Shown piece after piece: positions 21,691 to 31,884 of a DNA stretch of 64,000 bases. Both the position numbers and the translations under genes were made by a program. The notes beneath the pieces were generated by a model. The model was given only the letters and a program-made list of their open reading frames with translations, searched no databases and was not told the origin of the DNA. Positions within the stretch are counted from its first letter, which is position 1; each line of letters starts with the position of its first letter. This DNA is from Raphanus sativus (lineage: Eukaryota > Streptophyta > Magnoliopsida > Brassicales > Brassicaceae), in assembly GCF_000801105.2 (NCBI RefSeq), contig NC_079513.1:20428273-20492272 (forward strand), given 5' to 3'.

Positions 21691-24600
21691 ATGTCTTCTG
21701 GAGATTATTTTTCGTTCGTGGATGGATAGACCTCATTTGGATCCCACACACCAATTTGCTTACAGAAGAATACGTTCGAGTATTTGGAGAATTCATGAAG
21801 CTTGTTCAACAGCACCCGGATGCAAATACTGGTATGGTAAAGATGTCCCTGCTCTACTTGTAATAACAATAGAATTATAAAAGAATGGGGAAGTTTGGAA
21901 ACATTTGTATAGAAAAGCGTGTGGTTGCACGGAATATTAAAGTTTTGGTATCTTCATTGGGAAACTGGTTTTGAATATGGTAGTTAGTAGCGAACCTCAG
22001 CCTGTTAGCGAACAAACCTCAGTCTTATGGTTGGTTAGAAGAACCGAGAATGGATGTAGATTATGGTGTAGGTACTGAGGCAGATGGTACATGATCATTA
22101 TAGAGGGGAAGAACCAAATCTCGAATCGGGGGAGATATTTTGACATGTTGGATGCAGGAAAACAACCTTTGTATAAAGGTTGTAGAGATGGTCATTCACC
22201 TTTATCATCTGCAAGTAGATTGATGGGTAATTAAGACAGATTATAATTTGGCGGAAGAATGCGTAGATGCGATAGCTGATTATGTTAAAGGTGTTCTGCC
22301 AGAGGATAATCTTGCACGGGTTCATACTACGAGGTTCAGAAACTTGTTGCGGGTCTTCGATTACCGTACGAGTGATAGATGTATGTTATCGACAACTGCA
22401 TGACTCTACTGGGGAGGCGGATAAGGATCGGGATAAATGCAAATTTTGTTGGAAACCTCGTCATCAGGAAACGAGGGGAAGAGTTCGGTACCATTCAAAA
22501 GAATGTGTATTTGCTTTGACGGAAAGATTGAAGAGGTTGTATCAGTGTGAGCGCACGGCGAAGGCAATGAGATGGCATGCAGAGCATTCTACAAATGGTG
22601 AGATTAGACATCCTTCAGATGCGAAGGCTTGGAAACATTTCCAATCAACATATCCAGAATTTGCTGAACAGAGAAGAAATGTTTATCTGGATTATGCACT
22701 GATGGTTTCAGCCCATTTGGAAAGCATGGAAGACAATATTCTCTATGGCCGGTGATTGTGACACCATACAACTTGCCGCCAAATTTGTGCATGCGACGAG
22801 AGTTTTTGTTTCCTCTCCATTCTCGTCCCGGGCCAGCTCATCCTAAGAGATCACTAGATGTGTTTCTTCAACCACTAATATATGAGTTAACACAACTATG
22901 GGCGGTTGGTGCTGAGACATACGATGTTTTCGTGCAGAGAAAACTTTCATATGCGGGCAGTACTTATGTGGACAATAAGTGACTTTCCAGCATTATGGTA
23001 TGTTATCCGGATGGACAACACATGGCAGGCTTTCATGTCCATATTGTCAAGATAGCACAGATGCTTTCCAACTAAAGCACGGAAGGAAAACATGTTGGTT
23101 TTGATTGTCACAGAAGATTTCTACCACCTGATCATCCATACCGTAGGAGTAAGACTTTGTTTACGAAGAACAAGCAGGTGTTTGATGATCCACCTACGGA
23201 AGTTAGTGGGAAAGATTTGGCGACACAGTTTAGGGATTTTGGTGCACAAAGGACGCCAGACGTAGGTGGACATGAAAACATTCCAGTCGATGCTGTTGGA
23301 GAGCTACATAACTGGCATAAAAAGAGTATTTCTGGGATCTGCCATATTGGGAGAGTCATCTATTGCGTCACAACTTAGATGTCATGCATATTGAGAAGAA
23401 CTTTTTCGACAATCTGATGAACACAATCCTCAACATCCAAGGTAAAACGAAGGATAATCTGAAGTCAAGGTTGGATTTAGTCGATATCTGTGATCGTTCT
23501 GAACTTCACGTTGATGAGAACGGTACGGCACCTTTTCCATTTATCGGCTGGATGGTGCTGGCAAAGAAGCGTTCTTTGATTGGATTACAGATAAAGTGAA
23601 ATTTCCAGACGGTTATGCATCAAATTTGGGTAATTGCGTTGACAGAAGCGAAGGAAAGTTTACTGGCTTGAAGAGTCACGATTGTCATGTGATTATGCAG
23701 CGGCTCCTTCCGTTTGCTTTTCCGCACTATTACCACGTAATGTTCATGAAGCAGTTGCAGGGATAAGTGTTTTCTTCCGTGATTTATGCACCAGAGTAGT
23801 GACTGAGGAGGGTATTAGTACTTTGAAGGAAAACGTACCCGTTAGTCTTTGCAACCTCGAGAAGATATTTCCTCCATCATTCTTTGATGTAATGGAACAT
23901 CTTGCTATTCATCTCGCAAGAGAATTGGAGCTTGGTGGGTCCTGTGCAATACCGATGGATGTATCTTTTTGAGCGTTATATGCATCATCTGAAGAAGAAG
24001 ATCAAAAATTTAAGCAAGGTGGAAGATCTATAATTGCACAGGTGATCAATGAAGAAACTTCAAACTTTGCTGAAAACTACTTTCCATCAGAAGTGCATAC
24101 AAAAAACCGAAGACCTGCTCGGCATGATGACAGAGGAGAGAAAGCAACGTATCATGTTACTGTCCCAAGCATGTTCAGCGAAATAGGACGACTAAGTGGA
24201 AACCCACGAAGCGGAGACTGACGGAGATTGAGCACGCTCATTTGCAAACATATTTGCTTACCAACTGTGAAGATGTTCTACAATATGAGAGGTAAAAATA
24301 TATTTTCATTTAAATTGTTATATTAATTTTCAATAAGTTTTATTTCATATGAATAATATCTTTTTATATAGTGTTTATATGGCAGAGTTGCGTATGACTT
24401 ACAGACATGCCACAGAAGAAGAGCTTCAACAACTCAGACATAACGGATTTGCTGCATGGCTTCTTAATTATGTGAGTCCATAACATATATGAAATAATTA
24501 ACATTTTACTCATATATATTAGTATAAAATAATAAACATTTCACTCATATATATATTTTATTTATAGGTGACTGATGGTTTGGCCAGAGGTTTTGTGTTC

Positions 24601-25309
24601 GATGATTGGATATGCGAGTTTGTGCGGGGACCAAACTATGTGGTCAAATCATATCCAAAATATTGTACACGAGGATATGCCTTTGCAAAAAAAGGTCATT
24701 CTAGGACAACTTATGATGGAGGTGTTTCCTCTTCTTCCGGTGACGATGTCTACTACGGCAACATACAAGAAATATTGGAAATTCAGTATCCTGGTATGGT
24801 TGGATTGCGGTGTGTAGTATTCTATTGTGATTGGTATGACACCACCCCAGATCGAGGAGTGAAGACTGATGCGTTTGGTGTTACTTCGATTCATTCGCGG
24901 AGGAAACTTCAATATTATGATCCTTTCATTCTTGCTTCGCAAGCTGATCAGGTATGTCAATTTAATATTCAAAAATATATTAACGGTTTATATATTATTA
25001 TTAATACCTTGAAAAATTGATAGGTGTGCTACATCAGTTACCCTCGGGTTACGTACCGAGACGATCCATGGATCACGGTGGCGCAAATCAACCCAAGAGG
25101 ACGAGTAAACGGACCTTCTGATAATGATCCATTACAACCAAACTCTACCAGCAACGTGAGTGCAGTTGAAGATTTGGCAGAGGTTGAACTCGTTGAGAAT
25201 TTTAACGAGTTTTGGAATTGATGCTGTTGTACACTCGGAGCCAGAAGCTGAGATTGGCGAGTTTGACGAAGATTCTGAAGATTCTACAGATTCTGAAGAT
25301 TCTGATTAG
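21691..25309 (+). pseudogene. TNPD-like gene, right-contig copy (many frameshifts, probably sequencing error)
   Basis: Repeats 13936-17546 with numerous one- and two-base indels: for example an extra T at ATTATTTTTCGTTCG near 21705, CCCACACACC near 21746, GGTAAAGATG near 21838, lost bases near 22316, and an extra T in GAGTTTTGGAATTG near 25208. The density of indels is highest near the gap and falls to almost none by about 24400, which is the profile of an unpolished contig end. Exons 2-4 are at 24372-24471, 24568-24951 and 25024-25309. The intact version is the left-contig copy. Confidence 0.75.
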
Positions 25310-25369
25310 GACTTATGTTTTCTTAGTTGTATGATTAGTTTTTTTTTTTTTTTAATTAACAAAATCCGT

Positions 25370-26110
25370 CGGTATTCCATCGGAATATTCCGATGAAATT
25401 CCGACGACTCGTGGTTAATTCAGGGTTTAGCCATTCGTCGGAATTCCGTCAGAATATTCCGATGGAATTCCGACGGATTTAACAAAATTCGTCGGAATTC
25501 CATCGGAAAACTCTGACGGAATTCCGACGACCTGAATATTTGAAATTTTTATATCATAATATATCTATATTTGGATACCGAAACTACTTTAATAACACAT
25601 ATTAGATGTTTAATATAATATTACATATCAACCGTTCGATTTTTACAAATTATTTAAATAATTATATATTTATATCATTGTTTTCATAACATCTCATCTT
25701 AATACTCATATACTTTCATTCATATTAATATAAACTTACACTACAAAACACAATTGTGTGTAAAAATTGGATTTGAAAACCTTATTATAGTTAATCTTTT
25801 TTAAATAGTCTATTTATTATCAAAGTTTTGGATTTGATCAGTAAGAAACTTGTTTTTAAACCCTAAACCCTAAGTCGTCGGAATTCGGTCAGAATATACC
25901 GATGGAATTCCGACGACCTGCCCCATTCCGACGGATCTATGTTCGTCGGAATTCCGTCGGTTTGTTAGTTTCCCGAAATTACAAACCGCGTGAAAATTTC
26001 GAGTGGACCGCGTGAATATTTCATTAAACCGCGCATTTAATATTTTATTCTTTTTCCGACGACATACCGACGGACACGGGTCCGTCGGTTCCTTTAAATA
26101 AAAACCAATC
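25370..26110. promoter_or_regulatory. Inter-gene motif arrays of the CACTA element (right-contig copy)
   Basis: Same as 17590-18330: arrays at about 25370-25530 and 25870-25965, and a last group at 26055-26095. The telo-box doublet is at about 25857-25872. Confidence 0.55.
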
Positions 26111-26259
26111 CTTCTTCCTTCTTCACCATTTTCGCCTCTCTCTCTCTAAATCTTCTCCGTTTTCTCTCTCTTCTCCGGCGATTCTCACCGCGAATCCGGC
26201 GTCCCCACCTCCGTGAATCCATCCCACCGGCGTCCCCACCTCCGTGAATCCATCCCACC

Positions 26260-28389
26260 ATGTAAGTATCATCTCAATCTCTATCTTTTTCATTTTTTTT
26301 TGAGTTTAGGATGTTAGATTTTAGGATTTGAGGTTTGATTGATTTGCATGTTCGAAATTGAATGGATAGTTTAGGATTTAGGGTGTTTGATTTTAGGATT
26401 TGTTGTTTTTTCTTTTGGTTTATATATTGGATTTGTTGATTTTTTAAAAACGTTTTTCCTATTTTTAATATTTCTAACAACTTTTTTCTATATTTATAAA
26501 AGTTTATAAAAACGTTTTTATGCAGATAAAATATTTTTATGAAGATAAAAACTTTTAATTTTTATATAGATAAAAACGATTTTTAATATTTTATATAGAT
26601 AAAAACGATTTTTAATTATTTTTATGTATATAAAAACTATTTTTGATATTTATATATATAAAACGATTTTTAATTAATTTTATGTAGATAAAAACTATTT
26701 TTAATATTTTATATAGCTAAAAACGATTTTTAATTAATTTTGTGTAGATAAAAATATTTTTAATATTTTTATAGATAAAAACGATTTTTAATTATTTTTA
26801 TGTATTTATAAAACCATTTTTAATTTTTTTATAGATAAAAAGAAATTTAATTTTTTATATATATGTTTTGACTAATATATTAATTTATTTTCTAGGTCTG
26901 ATGATTCGAGTGTTCGTCGGCGTGTCCGACCTCGTCGTTCCGCACCCCGTGGCCGAGCTAGTTCGGTGAGCAGTTCCCGTGCATCGGGTTCGTCGTCTCA
27001 CGAACAAAACTCGGTTCCTTTCGCTCCGGCTCCCGCTCCGGCTCCCGCTCCAGCTCCTGCAGCCGCTCCACATGACCCGGGGGTCATGCCAGTTGAAATA
27101 TTGGTTCAACAACCAGGTCGAGAGCATCTCCCGGTTCTCGAACAATACCCACGAATGGGACACTCGACTTGGTTAGTATTTTTATTTCATTTGTACAATT
27201 ATTTTTTTCCCTTTTAATCTAACATTTTTTTTTAAAGGTTCAACAAGTCGACCAGTGGGATTAGCGGGAGCATCACCCAGATGATGTATTCGATGCTCCA
27301 GACGGGATATGACAAGTGGACTTCGATCCCTTCCGCGGAACGCGAGCTGTGGTTTCGTCAGTTCGCGGTAACTATTAAGTTTTTTTTTAAAACATTTTTA
27401 ATTTTTTTATATTTTATATGTACTAATCAAATTGTGTGTTTTTTGTAGCAAGAATTTACTTGGGACTCCGGCCTGACGGAAACAGTCCGTCAGGCATTCA
27501 GCCGCAAAGCCCAGACCGTCTACACGAAGCAGATCTACGAGTGGAAGCAAGTATGGCTGGATGAGAGGAAGCCCCGGTTACTTAGCGGGACGGTGTGGAC
27601 CCAATTGATCCAGCACTGGGAGAAGGAAGAGACTATAGAGAAGTCTCTACAGAACTCCGCCAACCGGAACAGCGATCGTGGCGGGAAAGGTATTTACGTG
27701 CACAACCTCGGCGCTTGCAGTATGTCCTCTAAGGAGGATCAACTGGTAAGTTTTTTTTTATTTGTCTTTCTAGTTACTTAAATAATTTTTTATATGCATT
27801 ACCTAACACTTTTTTTTTTAGATTCAAGAAAACGATGGTAATCCCGTCGATCATCTCGTCGTCATTAAGGAGGCGTACACCAACAAAGGGACGGGTGAAA
27901 TTCAGGATCCGGTGATCAGAGAGGTCATTGAGATGGTGGAATCTCAAAAAGAAGCTTTTCTAGCTTCTCAGCAGCCTCTTTCTGACGACGATTCTACGGG
28001 TGCTTCGAACAACATGTCCCGACTGCAAATCAACGAGCTGGTTGAAAAGGTAATTTTTTTTTTCTATTCTTATATTTGTTTTAATACTTTATTTATTAAT
28101 TTTATATTTTTTTCTATTACTATATTTTACTAACTTAAATTTTTTCTAGGCGGTCCCTAAAAAAAAGGGTCGTTTGGTAGGATTGGCCCGTCGTGCTTCT
28201 TCGTGTCCGACTTCTTCATCTCAAGTCCCGTACGCCGATCCATTGATTCTAGAGCAGCTACAGAACAAGGATCAACGGATTGGAGCATTGGAGGAGCAGA
28301 ATGCTACAATCCTTGCTGAGTTGGCGGATCAGAAGAAGTCCAACCTCGAGATAATGCAGAAGTTGGATCGTTTGTTCCCGGATCAGTAG
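26260..28389 (+). CDS. TNPA-like CACTA DNA-binding protein, intact in the right contig, start codon split by an intron
   Basis: Six exons: 26260-26261 (AT), 26896-27171, 27238-27367, 27449-27745, 27822-28049 and 28150-28389. The first intron (GTAAGT...TTTTCTAG) separates AT from G of the start codon. All phases join to give 390 aa. The N-terminus is basic and Ser/Arg-rich (DDSSVRRRVRPRRSAPRGRA), then APAPAPAPAPAAAP. The central plant transposase (Ptta/En/Spm) domain is at about residues 110-260 (WTSIPSAERELWFRQFA, TWDSGLTETVRQAFSRKAQT, GGKGIYVHNLGACS). The C-terminus (about 345-390) is a coiled coil (LEQLQNKDQRIGALEEQNA). In En/Spm, TNPA binds the subterminal arrays and represses or activates the element promoter. 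I infer the same here. Confidence 0.85.
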
Positions 28390-28569
28390 TTTTTTTTGTT
28401 TTTTAATTTAAAACTTTCTAAATGTTTTTTTTTCAGATTGTATTAAAACTTATTTTCTATAATATTATTATTAGTTTCTTAATTTCAGTTTTTGTTTAAA
28501 TTAATTTTAATATTTTTAAAAATTAAAAAATAATAATAAAATAAATTTAATTAATAAAATATATATATC

Positions 28570-29078
28570 AGAAATTCCGACGAAATTAGTCCGTCGGTAT
28601 ATTCCGACGACCCTTTCCGTCGGTATATTCCGATGAAACATGTCGTCGGATTATTCCGACGGATCCTTTCGTCGGAATATCCCGACGACGTTTTTCGTCG
28701 GAATATACCGACGACATGTTTCGTCGGAATATACCGACAACTCTTTTCGTCGGAATTTCCGACGACTATGTTCGTCGGAATATTCTGATGCATTTTGTCG
28801 TCGTCGGAATCATGAGTTTCCGATGAATACAGTGATCGGAATACTCCGACGGATTCCGAGGGAATTCCTTATCGGAAGGGCGTCGGAACTCCGTCAGAAT
28901 CGGGTTCATCGCTATCCGTCAGATAATCGTCGGACTGTCTGATGGATTTCCGACGAACTTTTTTTTTCCGACCAACTGAAACCGACGACCACTTTCGTCG
29001 GAATGTCGTCGGAATAGCCCTATTCCGACGACATTCCGACGGTTTTGTCCGTCGGTATACGTCTGTTTTCTTGTAGTG
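28570..29078. repeat. Right subterminal array and terminal inverted repeat of the CACTA element
   Basis: TTCCGACGA/CCGTCGG words from about 28574 to 29056, ending GTCTGTTTTCTTGTAGTG at 29078. The last 16 bases are the complement of CACTACAAGAAAACAG. GAG at 29079-29081 completes the TSD. Confidence 0.85.
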
Positions 29079-29643
29079 GAGTGGATGGGGAGCTAGCCAA
29101 AGCTACCTCGCAGCTCAATCAGCTGGAAGAGAGTTGGGAACCTCAAGTGAAGTGGTTCAGCTCAGCTGAGCTGGACAAGCTAGTTTAACAAGCTAGTTTA
29201 ACAAGCTGGGGATAGCTGATGCAATGAGCTAACAAGCTCCGTGGATGTGGCAAAGGTATGATCTAGCAATTCTTGCATAGATCTAGATAGAATGGTTTAG
29301 GGGAACAGAACCTCGGTTATTGTATGACTTGGATTAGGTTCAGGATCAACCTTGGAGCTGGTAGTAGTTGTGTATACTGACCATGGCTAAGGTGATTCGA
29401 CCTGACAAGTGTTAGATTGGTTTTAGACCAATGGTTGATAGATAATATTCCGCTGTGCATAAGTTGAAAGGATCTAAGCTAGGGAAGGACTAAGGTAGTC
29501 TTAAGCTAAGGTCTAAGATAGACTTCGCCCTTAGGCGAAAGTATAGATAAAGATCGAAAAATTGAGTGGTTCGGTCAGGTTATGGACCGAGCGACGTGAG
29601 GCATCGACCGCGGCCTAGCCGGCCGGGTTCGGGTCTTACAAGT

Positions 29644-29655
29644 TGGTATCAGAGC
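29644..29655 (+). other. Primer-binding site (tRNA-Met type)
   Basis: TGGTATCAGAGC begins 3 bp after the end of the 5' LTR (29640). It matches the complement of the 3' end of plant initiator tRNA-Met, the usual primer of plant LTR retrotransposons. Confidence 0.9.
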
Positions 29656-30016
29656 ATGCTTGATTCTAGGATCATTGGGTTGTGGTTGTTCACCCACGCA
29701 TCTGGACAAGTAGATGCTGATGTGATTAATCCACCAGTTTTATTGTTGACTCAGCTGGAGGAAGTTAACAATGAAGCTGGATTGACTGTAAGTCAGCTCA
29801 ACCCTACTGAGGTTCTAGTGGGGGAGAGCTGAGCTTCAGCTGGAAGGGGAAGTGAATCCTCATGTGATGTGAACCGGGCTGATCCAAACAATTGTTGCAA
29901 ACAATGAGAGGACTAACCGGTTGATTGGGCAGCTGTTTTGGCAGCTAATGATCAAGCTGGGCCAGTAGCTGAGGTGGTCTAGATTGATCCACCAGCTAGG
30001 GCAGCTTGGTTAGTGG

Positions 30017-30110
30017 ACTACCTGAGGGTGCTGGAGCACACAGCTCAGATGAGAACAAAGTATTTCTCAGGTAGTGTGGATCCTTTTGAGGCAGATGAGT
30101 GGAGGTTCTG
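30017..30110 (+). pseudogene. gag remnant of the LTR element
   Basis: Reads DYLRVLEHTAQMRTKYFSGS followed by VDPFEADEWRF and a stop. This corresponds to the start of the Ty3/gypsy capsid domain, which usually reads F.G...P.EADEW. The rest of gag is unrecognisable. Confidence 0.6.
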
Positions 30111-30779
30111 ATTGGGTTGTAACTTCAGCTCAACTCACTGCTCAAAGGTATTGTGTTCCAAACCGAAATTATTTCTGGAAACTGAGATGACCATGGAACC
30201 TTACTAGGTGAGCCAAGAGGGAGCTGAGGCAAGATAGGGGATCATGCTTGTGAACGGGAAAGTTCCAAGGTGAACCTGGTTGGCCAAGATGCATTCTCCA
30301 AGGGCAAGATCCTGGAACAGATGGTTGGCCGATCTAGTTATCTAGAAATAATAGACGGATTGGACGGATCGATGCAGTGCAAGATCTTGTATGGATGACC
30401 TGGACCAGGGAAGTAACATGAACCTGAGAGTGGCTTAGGTTGAAAGAAACGTGCAGCATTCTTTGGGGGTAAGTGTTATCCTTGGTGGCCGTTCAAAACA
30501 AGTGAGCATTTGCGAGGTTCAAGTTGGTTTAAGGGAGACACTACAGGGCTAGTATACTGGGACTCGGTATAAGCCAAGGTAGGATTCCTTAGATCAATTT
30601 GAATGGATTGGGTATATGATGTTAAGTGGCTTAGTATGATGGGGATTGAGGTATATTATAAACACTCTTGTGAATGGTATGGGACATTCACAGAAGTGTT
30701 ACACTTTGGAGAATGGTATGGGACGTTTTCCAAATGTGTGATCAAACCGATGTCTTACTCATCTAGGTACTTAATGATC

Positions 30780-31085
30780 AGTGGTGTGGAATCAACGTAC
30801 CTTTCGATACTGGAGCTACACACCGTTTGTGAGTCCAGATATGATCGGAAAGGGGTTGTTTGCATTGGTATAGGGGATGATCCCGGGATAGTGAGTGCGG
30901 CCGGAGGCCAAAGGATGCATTCACTAGGCCTTGTTAGGGACATCCCAGTGATGATCCAAGAAAGGGCGATGCCTGTGGATCTGATTGTGGTTAGCCTTAA
31001 GAATCATAAAGTGATCTTAGGGATGGATTGGTCTTGGAAAGAATCGGGCCACCTTAGACTGTCACCGGGGAAGGGTGCTGTTTGA
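30780..31085 (+). pseudogene. Retropepsin (aspartic protease) remnant of the LTR element
   Basis: The catalytic motif FDTGATH is present at about 30803-30823 (D-T-G at 30806-30814), but in a different frame from the C-terminal half. That half (to TGA at 31083-31085) reads AAGGQRMHSLGLVRDIPVMI, then MPVDLIVVSLKNHKVILGMD W. This is the standard Ty3/gypsy protease end. A frameshift just after DTG and the absence of a continuous gag-pol frame make it non-functional. Confidence 0.75.
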
Positions 31086-31230
31086 GAGTGGGTGTGGACC
31101 CCCGATCAGATTCCAAGGATCCGACCAACCTCTGGATGCTTAGTGATCTCAGCGGTCCATGTGGAAAATATGCTGGGAGGTGGTCATGAGGCCTGGTTGG
31201 CGACCATTGACACTAAGGAGGTTGTAGGGG

Positions 31231-31455
31231 GTGGTAGCCCGGACGAGGATTCGGTTGGTTCAAGAGTTCAAGGATGTGTTTCGGGCGCTGCAGGATGTGC
31301 CTTCTGCAGGGGCTGACCCGAGCATGATCGAACTAGAACCGGGAACGGTCCCAATGTCCAAAAGTCCGTATCGTTTGGCACCAGCCGAGATGGCTGAGAT
31401 GAGGTCGACTAAGTCCAGTGAGGGACGAGGGTCGCAGCACAACCAAGTCGGAGAT
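31231..31455 (+). pseudogene. Start of the reverse transcriptase region of the LTR element
   Basis: Reads RLVQEFKDVFRALQDVPSAG, then IELEPGTVPMSKSPYRLAPA EMAE. This is the linker between protease and reverse transcriptase in Ty3/gypsy polyproteins (...DVF...P...I.L.PG..P.S..PYR..P.E). The YxDD core, RNase H and integrase are absent: the element goes directly to non-coding sequence and the polypurine tract. Confidence 0.75.
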
Positions 31456-31870
31456 TGACCTATGGTTGGATTGAGACGGTGGAGTCCCAGAGTGGACAGG
31501 ACCGGAATGTGATCGAGTTCTTTAAGACTTGACTGATACATTGAGTAGCTTGGAGATTGGGTAAATCTACTAAGACTCGAGTATGCAGTATGTTCTTAAG
31601 GACTGAAAATGATCTAGTCAGGGACTAGGATCAAAGTATGACTATGTCTGGTGATGGACAGAAGTCAAGTATGAGGCGGTTTAGTCTAGTAGGGACTAAG
31701 ATCGCAATAGGGCCAAGCTGGGATAAGCTGTGGTCAGTTAAGGAATGATCCAGTAAGTTGTGACTGGGGTCATGAACCTTAGCGGATGTGCAGGAAGCAA
31801 AGAGTTCAGTTGGAACCTTTGTCATGATATGGCATGTAAGCACCACAGGATTCGAGGACGAATCCATTCT

Positions 31871-31884
31871 AAGTGGGGGAGACT
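31871..31884 (+). other. Polypurine tract
   Basis: AAGTGGGGGAGACT directly precedes the 3' LTR (TGTCATG at 31885). It follows GAGGACGAAT, a conserved end of Ty3/gypsy coding regions. It primes plus-strand synthesis in intact elements. Confidence 0.85.

Larger units (their letters stand above)
13448..29078 (+). mobile_element. CACTA (En/Spm) DNA transposon, shown twice around an assembly gap
   Basis: Ends are CACTACAAGAAAAACAG at the left and the complement of CACTACAAGAAAACAG at the right, with a 3-bp GAG TSD. Subterminal regions are packed with CCGACGG/CGTCGGA motifs. It encodes a TNPD-like transposase and a TNPA-like DNA-binding protein in the same direction. The sequence from 13588 to 21235 recurs as 21336-29021 with many small indels, around 100 Ns. 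Because there is one left end, one right end and one TSD pair, the real element is probably about 7.85 kb (13448-21235 plus the last 57 bp, 29022-29078). Confidence 0.9.
11050..29640 (+). repeat. 5' LTR (2957 bp, interrupted by the CACTA element)
   Basis: Consists of 11050-13447 plus 29082-29640, which together align base for base with the 3' LTR at a constant offset of 20835 in the first part. I saw two substitutions (c11120 against a31955 and t13285 against c34120) and no indels. The insert at 13448-29078 with GAG on each side breaks it. Confidence 0.93.

Noticed and set aside
21336..29021. A second, independent CACTA insertion
   Set aside because: No second pair of termini or TSD, a 100-N placeholder between the copies, and error-like indels that increase towards the gap. 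Assembly overlap is simpler.
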